The notes: a model not told the origin generated them from the sequence alone. A stretch of 42,328 bases of DNA from Bacillota bacterium (GCA_023386495.1 JAEWJS010000089.1:1-42328); one strand, 5' to 3'. Positions 17,241 to 25,470 are shown, numbered from the stretch's first letter. Numbers and translations: made by a program.

Positions 17241-18214
17241 ATCAGCCTGTCCTCACCAAGCCGCTTGGCTATGGTGTTGGCAGCGAAAATTAATGCGATA
17301 CTTACGACCGTCTTGAAGATGCCGGCAGCGGTAGCGAGCGAGTAATTGCCGATCTGCAGGCCGTACTTCAACACGAATATATCGATCGTCTGTGACCAGT
17401 CGATCACGACGCCGTTGCCGAGCAAATATTGGACCTCGAAGCCTGCCTCCAGAATCCATCCGAGATTCATGATCAATAGGATGACCACGATCGCTTTGAT
17501 TCCGGGCAACGTAATGTAGAGCATCTTCTGGTATCGATTCGCGCCGTCGATCTCCGCAGCTTCGTAGAGCGAAGGATCGATCGAGGTGATCGCCGCCAGA
17601 TAGATGATGGCATTCCAGCCGACTTCTTTCCAGACGTGGGATGCGCCTACAATACCCCAGAAGTAATTCGGCTCGCTGAGCCACATAATCGGGGAATCGA
17701 TGAATCCGAGCTTCATAAGGACCACGTTCACGATGCCGCCGTCTACGGACAGCGAGTTGGCGACAATGCCTGTTACGATGATCCAAGACAAGAAGTGCGG
17801 CAAATACGAGATGGTCTGGATCGACCGCTTGAATAATCGGTTCTTCACTTCATTAAGCAGGATCGCAAAGACGATTGCCGTCACGAATCCCAAGATCATG
17901 TTGATCATACTCATTGCGATCGTATTGCGAAGCACTCGAAGGAACGTTTCGTCGCTGAACAGAAATTCAAAGTGCTTGAGCCCAACCCATTTTTGCTCCG
18001 AGAACACCTTGCCTGGGCTGTAATTCTGGAATGCCATCGTCCAGCCCCATATTGGGTAATACGAGAATATCAGTACATATACCACAATGGGCAGCGACAT
18101 CCAGAGCAGCTGCTGCTGACTGCGCATCCTGCTCCATAATGATGCTTTGGGAAACGTATTTTTAACGGTTGTAGCGGACTTCTCAGGTGGCGTTAATTCC
18201 GTGGCGCTCGCCAT
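17237..18214 (-). CDS. ABC sugar transporter permease, LplB-like
   Basis: Inner-membrane permease of 325 residues. It has a hydrophilic N-terminus of about 45 residues, a first helix LLWMSLPIVVYVLIFSYYP, the signature WGWTMAFQNYSPG and the EAA loop YEAAEIDGANRYQKM followed by ITLPGIKAI. It ends in the family motif ANTIAKRLGEDRLI. Three in-frame ATGs exist; the one at 18214 is chosen because GGAGGAG lies 6 nt upstream. It overlaps the LplC gene by four bases and is separated from the SBP gene by a hairpin (18280-18318). It is strongly similar to the LplB-like protein at 39304 through most of its length (ITSIDP, YEAAEIDGA, ILLIMNLG, VLKYG). Confidence 0.93.
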   Translation of the reverse strand: MASATELTPPEKSATTVKNTFPKASLWSRMRSQQQLLWMSLPIVVYVLIFSYYPIWGWTMAFQNYSPGKVFSEQKWVGLKHFEFLFSDETFLRVLRNTIAMSMINMILGFVTAIVFAILLNEVKNRLFKRSIQTISYLPHFLSWIIVTGIVANSLSVDGGIVNVVLMKLGFIDSPIMWLSEPNYFWGIVGASHVWKEVGWNAIIYLAAITSIDPSLYEAAEIDGANRYQKMLYITLPGIKAIVVILLIMNLGWILEAGFEVQYLLGNGVVIDWSQTIDIFVLKYGLQIGNYSLATAAGIFKTVVSIALIFAANTIAKRLGEDRLI

Positions 18215-18279
18215 CGCGTTCTCCTCCATTTCTCCATGCGTCGGCGACGTAATCAATCATCTCTTGCGTTTGGAAAAGA

Positions 18280-18318
18280 TTCGGAAAGCACGCGGACATT
18301 TCGCCGGTGCTTTCCGAA
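18280..18318 (-). other. Stem-loop between SBP and permease genes
   Basis: TTCGGAAAGCAC (18280-18291) pairs perfectly with GTGCTTTCCGAA (18307-18318), a 12-bp stem with a 15-nt loop that can pair further. It has no run of T on the minus strand, so it is more likely an mRNA-stabilising or partial attenuation element than a full terminator. It lies between the SBP stop (18340) and the LplB start (18214). Confidence 0.65.
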
Positions 18319-18339
18319 GTCTTAACGAACACGTATTGA

Positions 18340-20076
18340 TTACTTAGAAGTCCAGTTCTCGATCCGCCATTGCAGCTGCTCGTTGATCCGGTCCTCGTAA
18401 GCTTTTACGTTAATCTTGTCGAACGCATCAACATACTCCTGCCATACATCATCGAATTTATCCGATTTGGACATAATCGCTTTCGGCAGGAACTTGAGCG
18501 ACGTCTCGGACATCTGCTTGTTCGCAACCGATGCATCGGAGCCTTCGATCAGATCGATCTGCCAAGCTGGGTAATACACTGGGTTCTCCGGTGCAGGGGA
18601 GAAGAATTCGGTCCAAGTCTTGTGGCCGTAAGCTTCGAGCAATTCTTTGTCCTCCGGCTTAAGCGACTCGAAGTACTCTTCCGGCTGCGCGCCTGCGTTC
18701 GTCGCGTTGCCGTCGCTGAACGTGCCTTCAATCTTAGGAGCTGCACCGTTGAATGCTTCGGCTCTGTTAGCCAGCTTCCAAGTCGGGTCTTCTTGCTGCT
18801 TACGCTGTTCCGGCGTCCGGTAGAAGCGGCCGTTCTCGTCAACCAGGTAGTCGACGCCTTCTTCGCCCCACTGGAGAATCTTCTGCCATTCTTCCGTCAT
18901 GATCGCGTCGAGGAACTTGATGATGCGAACAGGATCCTTCGCGTTCTTACTGATACCGAAGCCGTTGTTGAGGTTCGGAACCGGACGGTCGAGATACCAG
19001 TCTTTGATGCTTGGGTCAAGCGTAAGCGGGAAGCCTACATACGTTTGACCGATTTTGTTCTGGGAGATCAACGTATCTTCGCCTTGTTGGAAGTTCCAGT
19101 GCTGGTCGAACATGCCGACTACGCGGCCGGACGCAATTTTCGCAAGATACTGATCGTAGTTCTGAACGAATGCTTCTTTGTCCATCAGGCCTTCGTTGTA
19201 CAACTTGTTCAGCTCTTGGTAGTACGTCTTCGCATAATCTTTCACCGCGAACACTTCCGCTACGCCGCCTTCCTTGACGACTACGCCGCCATCATTCGGA
19301 TGTCCGATGAGGTGCTCCGGCGGGTTAAGCAGCGGGAATGTCCGCCAGTCGAATGCCAGCGACGTATAGCCGATCGACGGCTGTCCGTCCGGCGTCGTCG
19401 GATGCTTCGCCACATAATCGCGAATCAGCTTGAAGTATTCGTCAAGCGTCTTCGGTCTCGGATAGCCTGCTTCCTTCAGGACGTCCTTCTGAATCCAGAA
19501 AGCTGGGCCTGCATAGTAGGTTGCCTTGAATTCGCCGTGGATGATGCCGAAGTTCGGCAGCCAGTAGATATGGCCGTCGCTTGGATCCTTCATCTTGTTC
19601 CACTCATTGGCGAAGTGCTTCTTCAGGTTAGGTGCATGCTCTTCGATCAGGTCTTCCAGCGGGATAACCGCGCCGGCTGCAACCAGCTTCGTATCGGCCG
19701 TGATGAGGTCCGGATACTCGCCGCCTGCGATCATGACGCCGAGCTTCTGCTGCAGGTCGCCGACCAGGAATTCCATCTCGAGCGTTACGCCGAGTTCATC
19801 CTTAATCCGCTTATAGATCCGGTTGTCCGGCGTCGGCGTCTGGTTCGGACCGCCGATGAACACCGAGATCTTAGCAGGTTCAAGCTTTTCGCCGGCTGCA
19901 TCATTGCCGCCGTTGTCGCCGGAATTGGCTTGCTGCCCGGTCGAATTGCTGCCGCTGTCGCTTGTGCCGCTGTTTTTGCCGTTGTTACCGGAATTGCCGC
20001 TGCAGGCAGCCACTACCAGGATAAGCGCCAGCATAATCGGCACTACATGCCAGAACTTCTTTTTTGTTGCCCCCAT
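18340..20076 (-). CDS. Extracellular solute-binding lipoprotein of a sugar ABC importer (LplA-like)
   Basis: Secreted lipoprotein of 578 residues. The signal peptide MGATKKKFWHVVPIMLALIL ends with lipobox VAAC and Cys25, followed by a long Gly/Ser/Asn-rich tether. The SBP fold contains GDLQQKLGVMIAGGEYPDLI, IYWLPNFG and FWIQKDVLKEAGYPRPKTLDEYF. The ATG at 20076 has GGAGGAG 8 nt ahead; the frame stays open further upstream without a signal-peptide start. It belongs with permeases 18214 and 17240. A perfect CcpA cre box lies 57-72 nt upstream of the start. It resembles the SBP at 37478, sharing the MIAGGxYPD, AKDPxRII and WGEEGVxY segments. The ligand is probably a hemicellulose-type oligosaccharide, judged from neighbours only. 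Confidence 0.93.
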   Translation of the reverse strand: MGATKKKFWHVVPIMLALILVVAACSGNSGNNGKNSGTSDSGSNSTGQQANSGDNGGNDAAGEKLEPAKISVFIGGPNQTPTPDNRIYKRIKDELGVTLEMEFLVGDLQQKLGVMIAGGEYPDLITADTKLVAAGAVIPLEDLIEEHAPNLKKHFANEWNKMKDPSDGHIYWLPNFGIIHGEFKATYYAGPAFWIQKDVLKEAGYPRPKTLDEYFKLIRDYVAKHPTTPDGQPSIGYTSLAFDWRTFPLLNPPEHLIGHPNDGGVVVKEGGVAEVFAVKDYAKTYYQELNKLYNEGLMDKEAFVQNYDQYLAKIASGRVVGMFDQHWNFQQGEDTLISQNKIGQTYVGFPLTLDPSIKDWYLDRPVPNLNNGFGISKNAKDPVRIIKFLDAIMTEEWQKILQWGEEGVDYLVDENGRFYRTPEQRKQQEDPTWKLANRAEAFNGAAPKIEGTFSDGNATNAGAQPEEYFESLKPEDKELLEAYGHKTWTEFFSPAPENPVYYPAWQIDLIEGSDASVANKQMSETSLKFLPKAIMSKSDKFDDVWQEYVDAFDKINVKAYEDRINEQLQWRIENWTSK

Positions 20077-20132
20077 TGAGAAAGCTCCTCCTTCGAGATG
20101 ATTAGTAGCATTACATCTTCCATTATGAGTAA

Positions 20133-20148
20133 ATGAAAGCGATTGCAA
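20133..20148. promoter_or_regulatory. CcpA cre box upstream of the SBP gene
   Basis: ATGAAAGCGATTGCAA matches the Bacillales cre consensus WTGNAANCGNWNNCAW at every position. It is 57-72 nt before the SBP start at 20076, over a possible TTGCAA-type -35 on the minus strand. Carbon catabolite repression of this importer is the expected consequence. Confidence 0.7.
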
Positions 20149-20191
20149 AATATACGAATTTAAGCAGTATCCCCCCCGTAATTCAAGAAGT

Positions 20192-20977
20192 TCACTGCTC
20201 TGACAGCAATCGTTCGTTCCGCTGTGCCTGCGTCCGATAATCGGTCGGCTTCATGCCTGCCCGCTTCTCGAAATGCTTCAAAAAATGCTGATATCCGTTA
20301 TAGCCGACCGATTCGGCTATCGCGCTAAGCGATGCATCGGCATGCCCAAGCTGCCGCTTGGCATCCTCGATCCGAAGCTCATGCACGTACTCGAGTATGC
20401 CGATGCCGTAGCGCCGCGTGAATGACTGTCCCAGATAGACGGGATGCACGTAGAACCGCTCCGCAACCTCCCGAATCGTGAACGTCTCCTTGTAATGGGC
20501 GCGCAAATAGTCGGCTACCTCGGCTTGGATGCATGGCTCCTCGGACACGGGCGAGCCGTCCGAGGGGGCGTCGCCGGAATCCGAATGACGCCGTTCGCGT
20601 TCGCGAAGCTCCTGAACCAGGCTGCCCAGCACCTCCTCCGCCTCCGTTCCGATAATCGGCTTGGTCAAGTAGTGGGTCACGCCTAGACGCATGGCGCGTA
20701 CCGCATAGTCGAAATCGTGGTACCCGCTTGCGATCACGAAACAGACCGGTCCCTTCCCTGACCGGCGTGCCTCCTCGATCAGCATGAGGCCGTCCATGAC
20801 AGGCATCCGGATATCGGTTACTACGAGATCCGGCGGTTCGCGGCGAATATGCCGTATGGCTTCCTCCCCGTTCCGATACGTGCCGGCAATCTGGCAGCCG
20901 AGACGCTGCCAGTCGATCGTCAGCTGCAGGCCGTCCAGCGCAAGCGGTTCATCGTCCACGAGCAGCACCTTATACAC
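20192..20977 (-). CDS. Short AraC-family response regulator
   Basis: Response regulator of 261 residues: receiver domain 1-125 (D55 in VVTDIRMPVMDG, Lys in YLTKPIIG), a short linker, then two AraC HTH motifs at about 155-250 (FYVHPVYLGQSFTRR and VGYNGYQHFLKHFEK). The start is GTG at 20977, two nt after the kinase stop (20980), with a G-rich ribosome site. It is the second regulator of a regulator-kinase-regulator trio and the homologue of the truncated gene at the left edge. The next gene downstream is the SBP at 20076, which it may control. No terminator separates them. Confidence 0.92.
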   Translation of the reverse strand: MYKVLLVDDEPLALDGLQLTIDWQRLGCQIAGTYRNGEEAIRHIRREPPDLVVTDIRMPVMDGLMLIEEARRSGKGPVCFVIASGYHDFDYAVRAMRLGVTHYLTKPIIGTEAEEVLGSLVQELRERERRHSDSGDAPSDGSPVSEEPCIQAEVADYLRAHYKETFTIREVAERFYVHPVYLGQSFTRRYGIGILEYVHELRIEDAKRQLGHADASLSAIAESVGYNGYQHFLKHFEKRAGMKPTDYRTQAQRNERLLSEQ

Positions 20978-20979
20978 GA

Positions 20980-22779
20980 CTAGAGCCCCCCCTTCTCCCC
21001 CTCCGGATACAATAACGCAAGCGGAATGCAGAATCCGGCCTGCGTACCGCGTTCTGGCTTGCTGGCAACTCGAAACCGCGCCGAACCGCCATAGAACAAT
21101 TCCAACCGCCTGTAGACGTTCCGAATGCCGATGTTGTCGGTCCCTCCCTGCTCGGAACGCGCATTGTCCAGCACCTGCTTGAGCTTGTATGGCTCGATGC
21201 CGATCCCGTTATCGGTCACGAGAATCGCAAGCTCGTCCTTTTCCAGCTTCGCGACCACTTTGATCATGCGGTTATCTTTCTTCGCCTGCAGCCCATGCTT
21301 GCATGCGTTCTCCACGAGCGGTTGAATGCTCATGCGGGGGATGCGAAGCCCGAGCGCATCCTCGTCGGCCTCGAATTCGTATTCGAACAGGTCTCCAAAG
21401 CGAAACTTCTCGATCTGAAGGTACATCGTCGTATACTGCAGTTCCTCCCGCAGCGGGACGAGGTCGTCCTTCCGGCCGAGCAGCTGCCGCATAAGCAGCG
21501 ATAAGTTCTTCACGACTGAGGCGACGTCGGTATAGCCGTTCTTGATGCAGACGACGAGCAGTGCATTGAGCGTGTTGAACAGAAAATGCGGGTTGACTTG
21601 GCTGTGAAGCGCGGACAGCTCAGCGCGTACCCGTTCCAATTCGAGGCTCTTCTGTTGGATTTCAAGCTTATAGACCTCGTTGATCAGCATATTGATTTTG
21701 CCGGTCATCACGTTGTATGAGCGGATCAAGGCGCCGATCTCGTCCCGGCCTTCCGGAATGAAGATCCGCTCGAATCTTTCGTGCTGGATCTTGGACATAT
21801 GTCTGGCTAATTTGTTGATTCGATAATGGTAAGAGCGAAGGATGATAAGGACGAGCAGCGTCGGAATGACCGTGCTGACGGCCGCGAGCCATAGGATAGA
21901 CCGTCCGGCAGCGGCCAGCAGGCTGTCGATGCGCCCTGTATCGGCAATGCCGACCATTTTCCAGCCCTTGATGTATTTGACATCTCCCAGCAGCCGCTCG
22001 ATGACGTAATCCGATTCCGAATCCTCCGTGTACGGCAGCTCCGACGCGATTGGATATGATCTCGCTTCCGCGTCCGTACTATCCGCGACAACGCGATTCT
22101 CTTCGTCGATCAGCAGCAGCCGCAAGTACCCGGACTCCCGGCTGAGGATGCTCTGGATTTTGTCCGCATTAAGGTCGATGCGCAAATATTTATCATGCTT
22201 CGAATAAGCGGCATAACTGTTCATCTTGCTCAGCACGCTGATTCGCCGGCCGGAGTTGAGGAAGCTGTTCTCGTTATACGAAGCGAGCAGAATGTCCCCG
22301 TCCTTGCTCGACAGCTGCTCCAGCCATGGCACATCATCGACGCTGCCTCCGATGACGTAATAATTCGTTCCCGTCTGAATCGACTCGTTATTGGTATAGA
22401 TCCGAATTTCTAATATATTCGGGTAAGCGGACATATAGCGTGTCAGGTTATTGCGGAGAGATTCATAGTAAGTCTCGAAGTAGTCCACCGGCGCATCGTA
22501 CGTGCGGTCGATCGCGGCATTGATCGATTCGTCCCTCGCGATCGAGCGGCTTAAGGCGACGGATTCGTCGATCATGCCTAGCAGCTCCCCGGATGCCCGT
22601 TCGATCGATCGGTGCAGGTTGTCAACCTCGCGAACTCTGATGTCCGCCGAGTTCCGCTGATAGAAGAACACGTTCATGGCCATGACAGGCAGCAGGATGC
22701 ACAGAAAATAGATGAGCAGAAACTTATACCTCAGCGGAATGTCATTCACGCGATGAAGGAACGTTACATGTTTTAGCAC
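20980..22779 (-). CDS. YesM-type sensor histidine kinase
   Basis: Membrane kinase of 599 residues. TM1 is at about 18-40, an extracellular Cache-like sensor spans about 41-292, and TM2 is at about 295-315. A HAMP-like linker and the His_kinase domain follow, with H398 in NPHFLFN, N box PLVENACKHGL and ATP-lid TDNGIGIEP. The start is GTG at 22779 after an AAGGA-like site. It is the central gene between two short response regulators (22819 and 20192), exactly as at 500-2257, and the two kinases are alike even in the normally variable sensor half (NDIPLxYKFL, GMIDES, DRTYxxPxxYF). The two modules may therefore sense related ligands. Confidence 0.93.
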   Translation of the reverse strand: MLKHVTFLHRVNDIPLRYKFLLIYFLCILLPVMAMNVFFYQRNSADIRVREVDNLHRSIERASGELLGMIDESVALSRSIARDESINAAIDRTYDAPVDYFETYYESLRNNLTRYMSAYPNILEIRIYTNNESIQTGTNYYVIGGSVDDVPWLEQLSSKDGDILLASYNENSFLNSGRRISVLSKMNSYAAYSKHDKYLRIDLNADKIQSILSRESGYLRLLLIDEENRVVADSTDAEARSYPIASELPYTEDSESDYVIERLLGDVKYIKGWKMVGIADTGRIDSLLAAAGRSILWLAAVSTVIPTLLVLIILRSYHYRINKLARHMSKIQHERFERIFIPEGRDEIGALIRSYNVMTGKINMLINEVYKLEIQQKSLELERVRAELSALHSQVNPHFLFNTLNALLVVCIKNGYTDVASVVKNLSLLMRQLLGRKDDLVPLREELQYTTMYLQIEKFRFGDLFEYEFEADEDALGLRIPRMSIQPLVENACKHGLQAKKDNRMIKVVAKLEKDELAILVTDNGIGIEPYKLKQVLDNARSEQGGTDNIGIRNVYRRLELFYGGSARFRVASKPERGTQAGFCIPLALLYPEGEKGGL

Positions 22780-22818
22780 ATCGCTCGTCCTTGCGGACTG
22801 CCACCACCAGTCACTGGG

Positions 22819-23577
22819 TTAATACAGCCGTGCACCGTTCCGGTATTCGGACGGCGAAGCGGCCGTTAACGCTTTGAACTTCTCGCCGAAGGCATCGGCA
22901 TCGTGATAACCCAGCATCTCGGCGATCGCCGCGATCTTGAGATCCGTCTGCCGGAGCAGCCGTTTGGCTTCCGCTATTCGCAGACGATGAATGTAATCGC
23001 GAACCGAATACCCTGTCTCCTTTTTGAACAGCTGACCGAGATAGACGGGGTTATGCCCGACGAATTGCGCGAGCTCGGCGATCCTAATGTTGGTGCGGTA
23101 ATGGGTCTGCAAATACGCGATAGCCCGAACGACGGCCCCTTCGTGCTTAGCCACCGATTCGTGCTTGTCTATCGCTGCGCCGGCGACCGACAACGGACGC
23201 GTCGCGGCATCCGTCGTCAACTCGATCAAGAGGCCGTGAATCTCTTCCGGTATGAGCGGTTTCAGCAGATAGCGGTCGATCTTATACGGCATCGCGAGCC
23301 GGACGTAATCGAATTCCGAATAGCCGCTCATGATGACGATGCGGGACGTCGAGCGCAGCTTCTCTCTCATCGTACGAATCAATTCCAGACCGTCGATCCC
23401 GGGCATCCGAATGTCGGTAAAGACCAGATCAGGCTTCATCGACGCCACCGCTGCGAGCGCTTCCTCCCCGCCTGAGACGGCCGCGCACAGCTCGAATCCA
23501 TAGGTGCTCCACTCGATCATCGTCTGCCAGCCCTCGAGCATGTAGGGCTCGTCATCGACTACCAGTACTTTGCGCAT
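22819..23577 (-). CDS. Short AraC-family response regulator
   Basis: Response regulator of 252 residues: receiver domain 1-125 (D55 in VFTDIRMPGIDG, Lys in YLLKPLIP) and two AraC HTH motifs at about 150-248 (GHNPVYLGQLFKKE and LGYHDADAFGEKFK). A GTG at 23589 is in frame; the ATG at 23577 with GAGGTG 9 nt upstream starts exactly at MRKVLVVDDEP and is preferred. It lies 47 nt downstream of the carboxylesterase gene with no terminator between, so esterase, regulators, kinase and importer could form one long operon. It is paralogous to 2262-2993 (shared AMPYKIDRYLLKP segment). Confidence 0.92.
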   Translation of the reverse strand: MRKVLVVDDEPYMLEGWQTMIEWSTYGFELCAAVSGGEEALAAVASMKPDLVFTDIRMPGIDGLELIRTMREKLRSTSRIVIMSGYSEFDYVRLAMPYKIDRYLLKPLIPEEIHGLLIELTTDAATRPLSVAGAAIDKHESVAKHEGAVVRAIAYLQTHYRTNIRIAELAQFVGHNPVYLGQLFKKETGYSVRDYIHRLRIAEAKRLLRQTDLKIAAIAEMLGYHDADAFGEKFKALTAASPSEYRNGARLY

Positions 23578-23624
23578 TCCGCTTATCACCTCACGCTAGG
23601 GAATGGGGAGCTGCTTGTATCGCG

Positions 23625-25145
23625 CTACCGATTCTTGAAGTATTGCTGCACGACGAACTGCATAAGCTCTCCAGGCTGCTCCGTAATCGTCTCTGCCTGA
23701 TCGGCGAAGAGAACGCCATTCGGCGCATCCGGCGTACATGGCGCCCACTCGGGCAACTGCGCGCCGATCGAATCCTGGCCGTTCGGGTCTCCCGTGCGGA
23801 TGAAATTCACCCAGTAATCGCACATTTGGCGGGCCAGATCGTAATGCTTGCCGACGAATGGCCGCCAGCACTTGGCAAGCGTCTCGAAGAAGAACCATAG
23901 ATCGACCGAGTGGAACGTGCCCGGATTGTCCCAGCCTGGTATCTCGGCATCGAAGTTATAGTAATACAACGGCGCGTTCGCGCCAGTATCCCGGTTGGCC
24001 TGCGCGAGAATGCGAATCGCGTACTCGATGCTGCTAACGGATGCGTTCCTCTTAATCGCCCCTATATCGCCCGAATGTGCGCCGCACAGTTCCAAGAAAG
24101 TATCAGCCTCGTCGCCGAACAACTCCACGGCCATAAGCCGGAGTTCGTCCGTCGTATTGACTTGCGGCACGCTGAAGAACTCCGAGGATGTATGGCCGAG
24201 CATGACCGGCACCATCCAGCGCTTGTTCTGCTGGAACAATTCGAACGCGTGGCCTACGCTGAACGCTTGATCCGTGACCGTCCCCCAGAAGCCGCGATAG
24301 GCCACCGCCTTGTCGCGAAGCTCTACCGCATCGATTCGGCGGGCCTCCGCGAGCGAGGTCACGCCGAGGTATTCGAAGAACTTGATGCCTTCTTGCTCGG
24401 CCTGGTCCAGTTCTTTGACGAACTTGGGCATGCCGCCGTTCGGATACAATGTGGTAAAGACGCCGCTCTGTACGATCGCACGCTGGAACAGCCCCTCATT
24501 CTGAGGCGATGTAAGCTGACTCATGACGCTCCCGCCGCCTGCTGACTGGCCGCCGATCGTGATGTTGTCCGGATCGCCGCCGAACGCGGCAATATTGCGC
24601 TTCACCCATCTGGTAGCGGCCTGCTGGTCCAGGTGGCCGAAGTTAGCCGGCGCCTCCGGCGATTCTGCCGTTAGCTCAGGATGGCATAGGAAGCCGAATA
24701 CGTTCAGGCGATAGTTGATCGTCACGACTACGATGCCGCGGCGCGCAATGCGTTCCCCGTCGAACTCCATCTCGGCCGGATGGCCGACCTGCAGCCCGCC
24801 ACCGAAATACCAGACATAGACCGGCAGCTTCTCATCCGCGCGCTTGGCCGGTGTCCAGACGTTCAGGTACAGGCAGTCCTCGCTCATGGCAATGTCCGGC
24901 TCGACCGCCCATTCCCGCGTATAGATGTTATTGTCATCGATTTCTTGTCTCACCTGCATGGACACCGGTGCGAATGCATACGCTTGAAGCACGCCGTCCC
25001 AGTTCGCAGCCGGCTGCGGTGCGCGCCAACGATACTCGCCTACCGGCGGGGCGGCGAATGGAATGCCCTTGAAGCTCGTAATTCGAGGATCGGCTGCCGG
25101 CAGCCCTTGTACGGCGCCGTTCTCTACCTGTGTGATTCTCAGCAC
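23625..25145 (-). CDS. Type-B carboxylesterase/lipase family protein
   Basis: Cytoplasmic alpha/beta-hydrolase of 506 residues (COesterase family), which cleaves carboxylic esters. The family landmarks are in order: FKGIPFAAPPVG (25-36), SEDCLYLNVWTP (88-99), the oxyanion segment FGGG (114-117, usually HGGG), nucleophile elbow GGQSAGG with Ser201, and FHSVDLWFFF near the catalytic His. No signal peptide. The start is GTG at 25145, 9 nt after AAGGAGG; no better ATG is near. A sigma-A promoter with a perfect cre box inside it lies just upstream. It could deacylate imported sugar esters such as acetyl- or feruloyl-oligosaccharides, but family members are broad in substrate and this is only suggested by the neighbours. 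Confidence 0.92.
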   Translation of the reverse strand: MLRITQVENGAVQGLPAADPRITSFKGIPFAAPPVGEYRWRAPQPAANWDGVLQAYAFAPVSMQVRQEIDDNNIYTREWAVEPDIAMSEDCLYLNVWTPAKRADEKLPVYVWYFGGGLQVGHPAEMEFDGERIARRGIVVVTINYRLNVFGFLCHPELTAESPEAPANFGHLDQQAATRWVKRNIAAFGGDPDNITIGGQSAGGGSVMSQLTSPQNEGLFQRAIVQSGVFTTLYPNGGMPKFVKELDQAEQEGIKFFEYLGVTSLAEARRIDAVELRDKAVAYRGFWGTVTDQAFSVGHAFELFQQNKRWMVPVMLGHTSSEFFSVPQVNTTDELRLMAVELFGDEADTFLELCGAHSGDIGAIKRNASVSSIEYAIRILAQANRDTGANAPLYYYNFDAEIPGWDNPGTFHSVDLWFFFETLAKCWRPFVGKHYDLARQMCDYWVNFIRTGDPNGQDSIGAQLPEWAPCTPDAPNGVLFADQAETITEQPGELMQFVVQQYFKNR

Positions 25146-25195
25146 GGATGTCTGCCTCCTTATGAATAACGAAATACTGCCAATGATTTGCCAAA

Positions 25196-25224
25196 ATTAT
25201 AGAATGCAAACGCAATCAAAACAA
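25196..25224 (-). promoter_or_regulatory. Promoter of the carboxylesterase gene with embedded perfect cre box
   Basis: On the minus strand, -35 TTGTTT (25219-25224) and -10 TATAAT (25196-25201) are separated by exactly 17 bp, giving a start near 25189. The plus-strand sequence ATGCAAACGCAATCAA at 25204-25219 matches the cre consensus WTGNAANCGNWNNCAW fully and fills the spacer, so CcpA binding would block RNA polymerase. Confidence 0.75.
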
Positions 25225-25254
25225 TGATCAATGCGCATGTCTAATTGATGGATT

Positions 25255-25338
25255 CTAACATTTTGCTAAAACGTTTTCATAATTCTTGCCCAGCGACGCG
25301 ATATCCCCCGAAATCCCTGTAAAATCGCGCAGAAACAT
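25255..25338 (-). CDS. Possible 27-residue small ORF (unrecognised)
   Basis: An ATG at 25338 with GAGGTG 7 nt upstream opens a 27-codon frame beginning MFLRDFTGIS, with charged and hydrophobic residues mixed, ending in TAG at 25255. I recognise no family. It lies in the 346-nt gap between the carboxylesterase and the LacI regulator, and the GCTAAAACG operator-like motif falls inside its last codons. It may be a leader peptide, a remnant of a lost gene's N-terminus, or chance; the ribosome site is the main support. Confidence 0.2.
   Translation of the reverse strand: MFLRDFTGISGDIASLGKNYENVLAKC
25261..25282. promoter_or_regulatory. Operator-like site GCTAAAACG upstream of the carboxylesterase gene
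   Basis: The core GCTAAAACG at 25265-25273 sits in a partly palindromic context (AAAACGTTTT). The same nine-base core recurs at 28269-28277 (minus strand), 28358-28366 and 31781-31789. Here it is 41 nt upstream of the -35 box, unlike the other three, which lie just after a -10 box. A role for the LacI-type regulator is inferred. Confidence 0.4.
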
Positions 25339-25370
25339 CCCTTCTCACCTCATCATGATCGATAAAACGG

Positions 25371-25399
25371 TTGACAATATGAACGTTGACCATTACATT
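25371..25399 (+). promoter_or_regulatory. Plus-strand sigma-A-like promoter with no gene downstream
   Basis: TTGACA (25371-25376), 17 bp, then TACATT (25394-25399). Transcription would run into the LacI terminator hairpin (25449-25468) and then antisense to the regulator gene. GTTGAC occurs twice here (25370-25375, 25385-25390), so the match may instead reflect a repeated protein site. Confidence 0.25.
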
Positions 25400-25442
25400 T
25401 TCTCATCGTTACTATAACGAAAACGCAACAGGTCGGAGCAAA

Positions 25443-25470
25443 AGAAAAAACCGGCTCGGAAGCCGGTTTC
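25443..25470 (-). terminator. Rho-independent terminator of the LacI regulator gene
   Basis: AACCGGCT (25449-25456) pairs with AGCCGGTT (25461-25468) around CGGA. On the minus strand the stem is followed by TTTTTTCTTT, a strong U tract. It lies about 22 nt after the stop at 25492. Confidence 0.92.

Noticed and set aside
18370..20079. Open frame of 569 codons opposite the SBP gene
   Set aside because: It is fully antisense to a convincing lipoprotein gene, has no ribosome site or recognisable domain, and is explained by codon bias of the real gene.
22765..22779. GTGCTAAAACATG at the kinase start, resembling the GCTAAAACG operator
   Set aside because: It lacks the CG of the core, lies within the coding start and has no promoter context.
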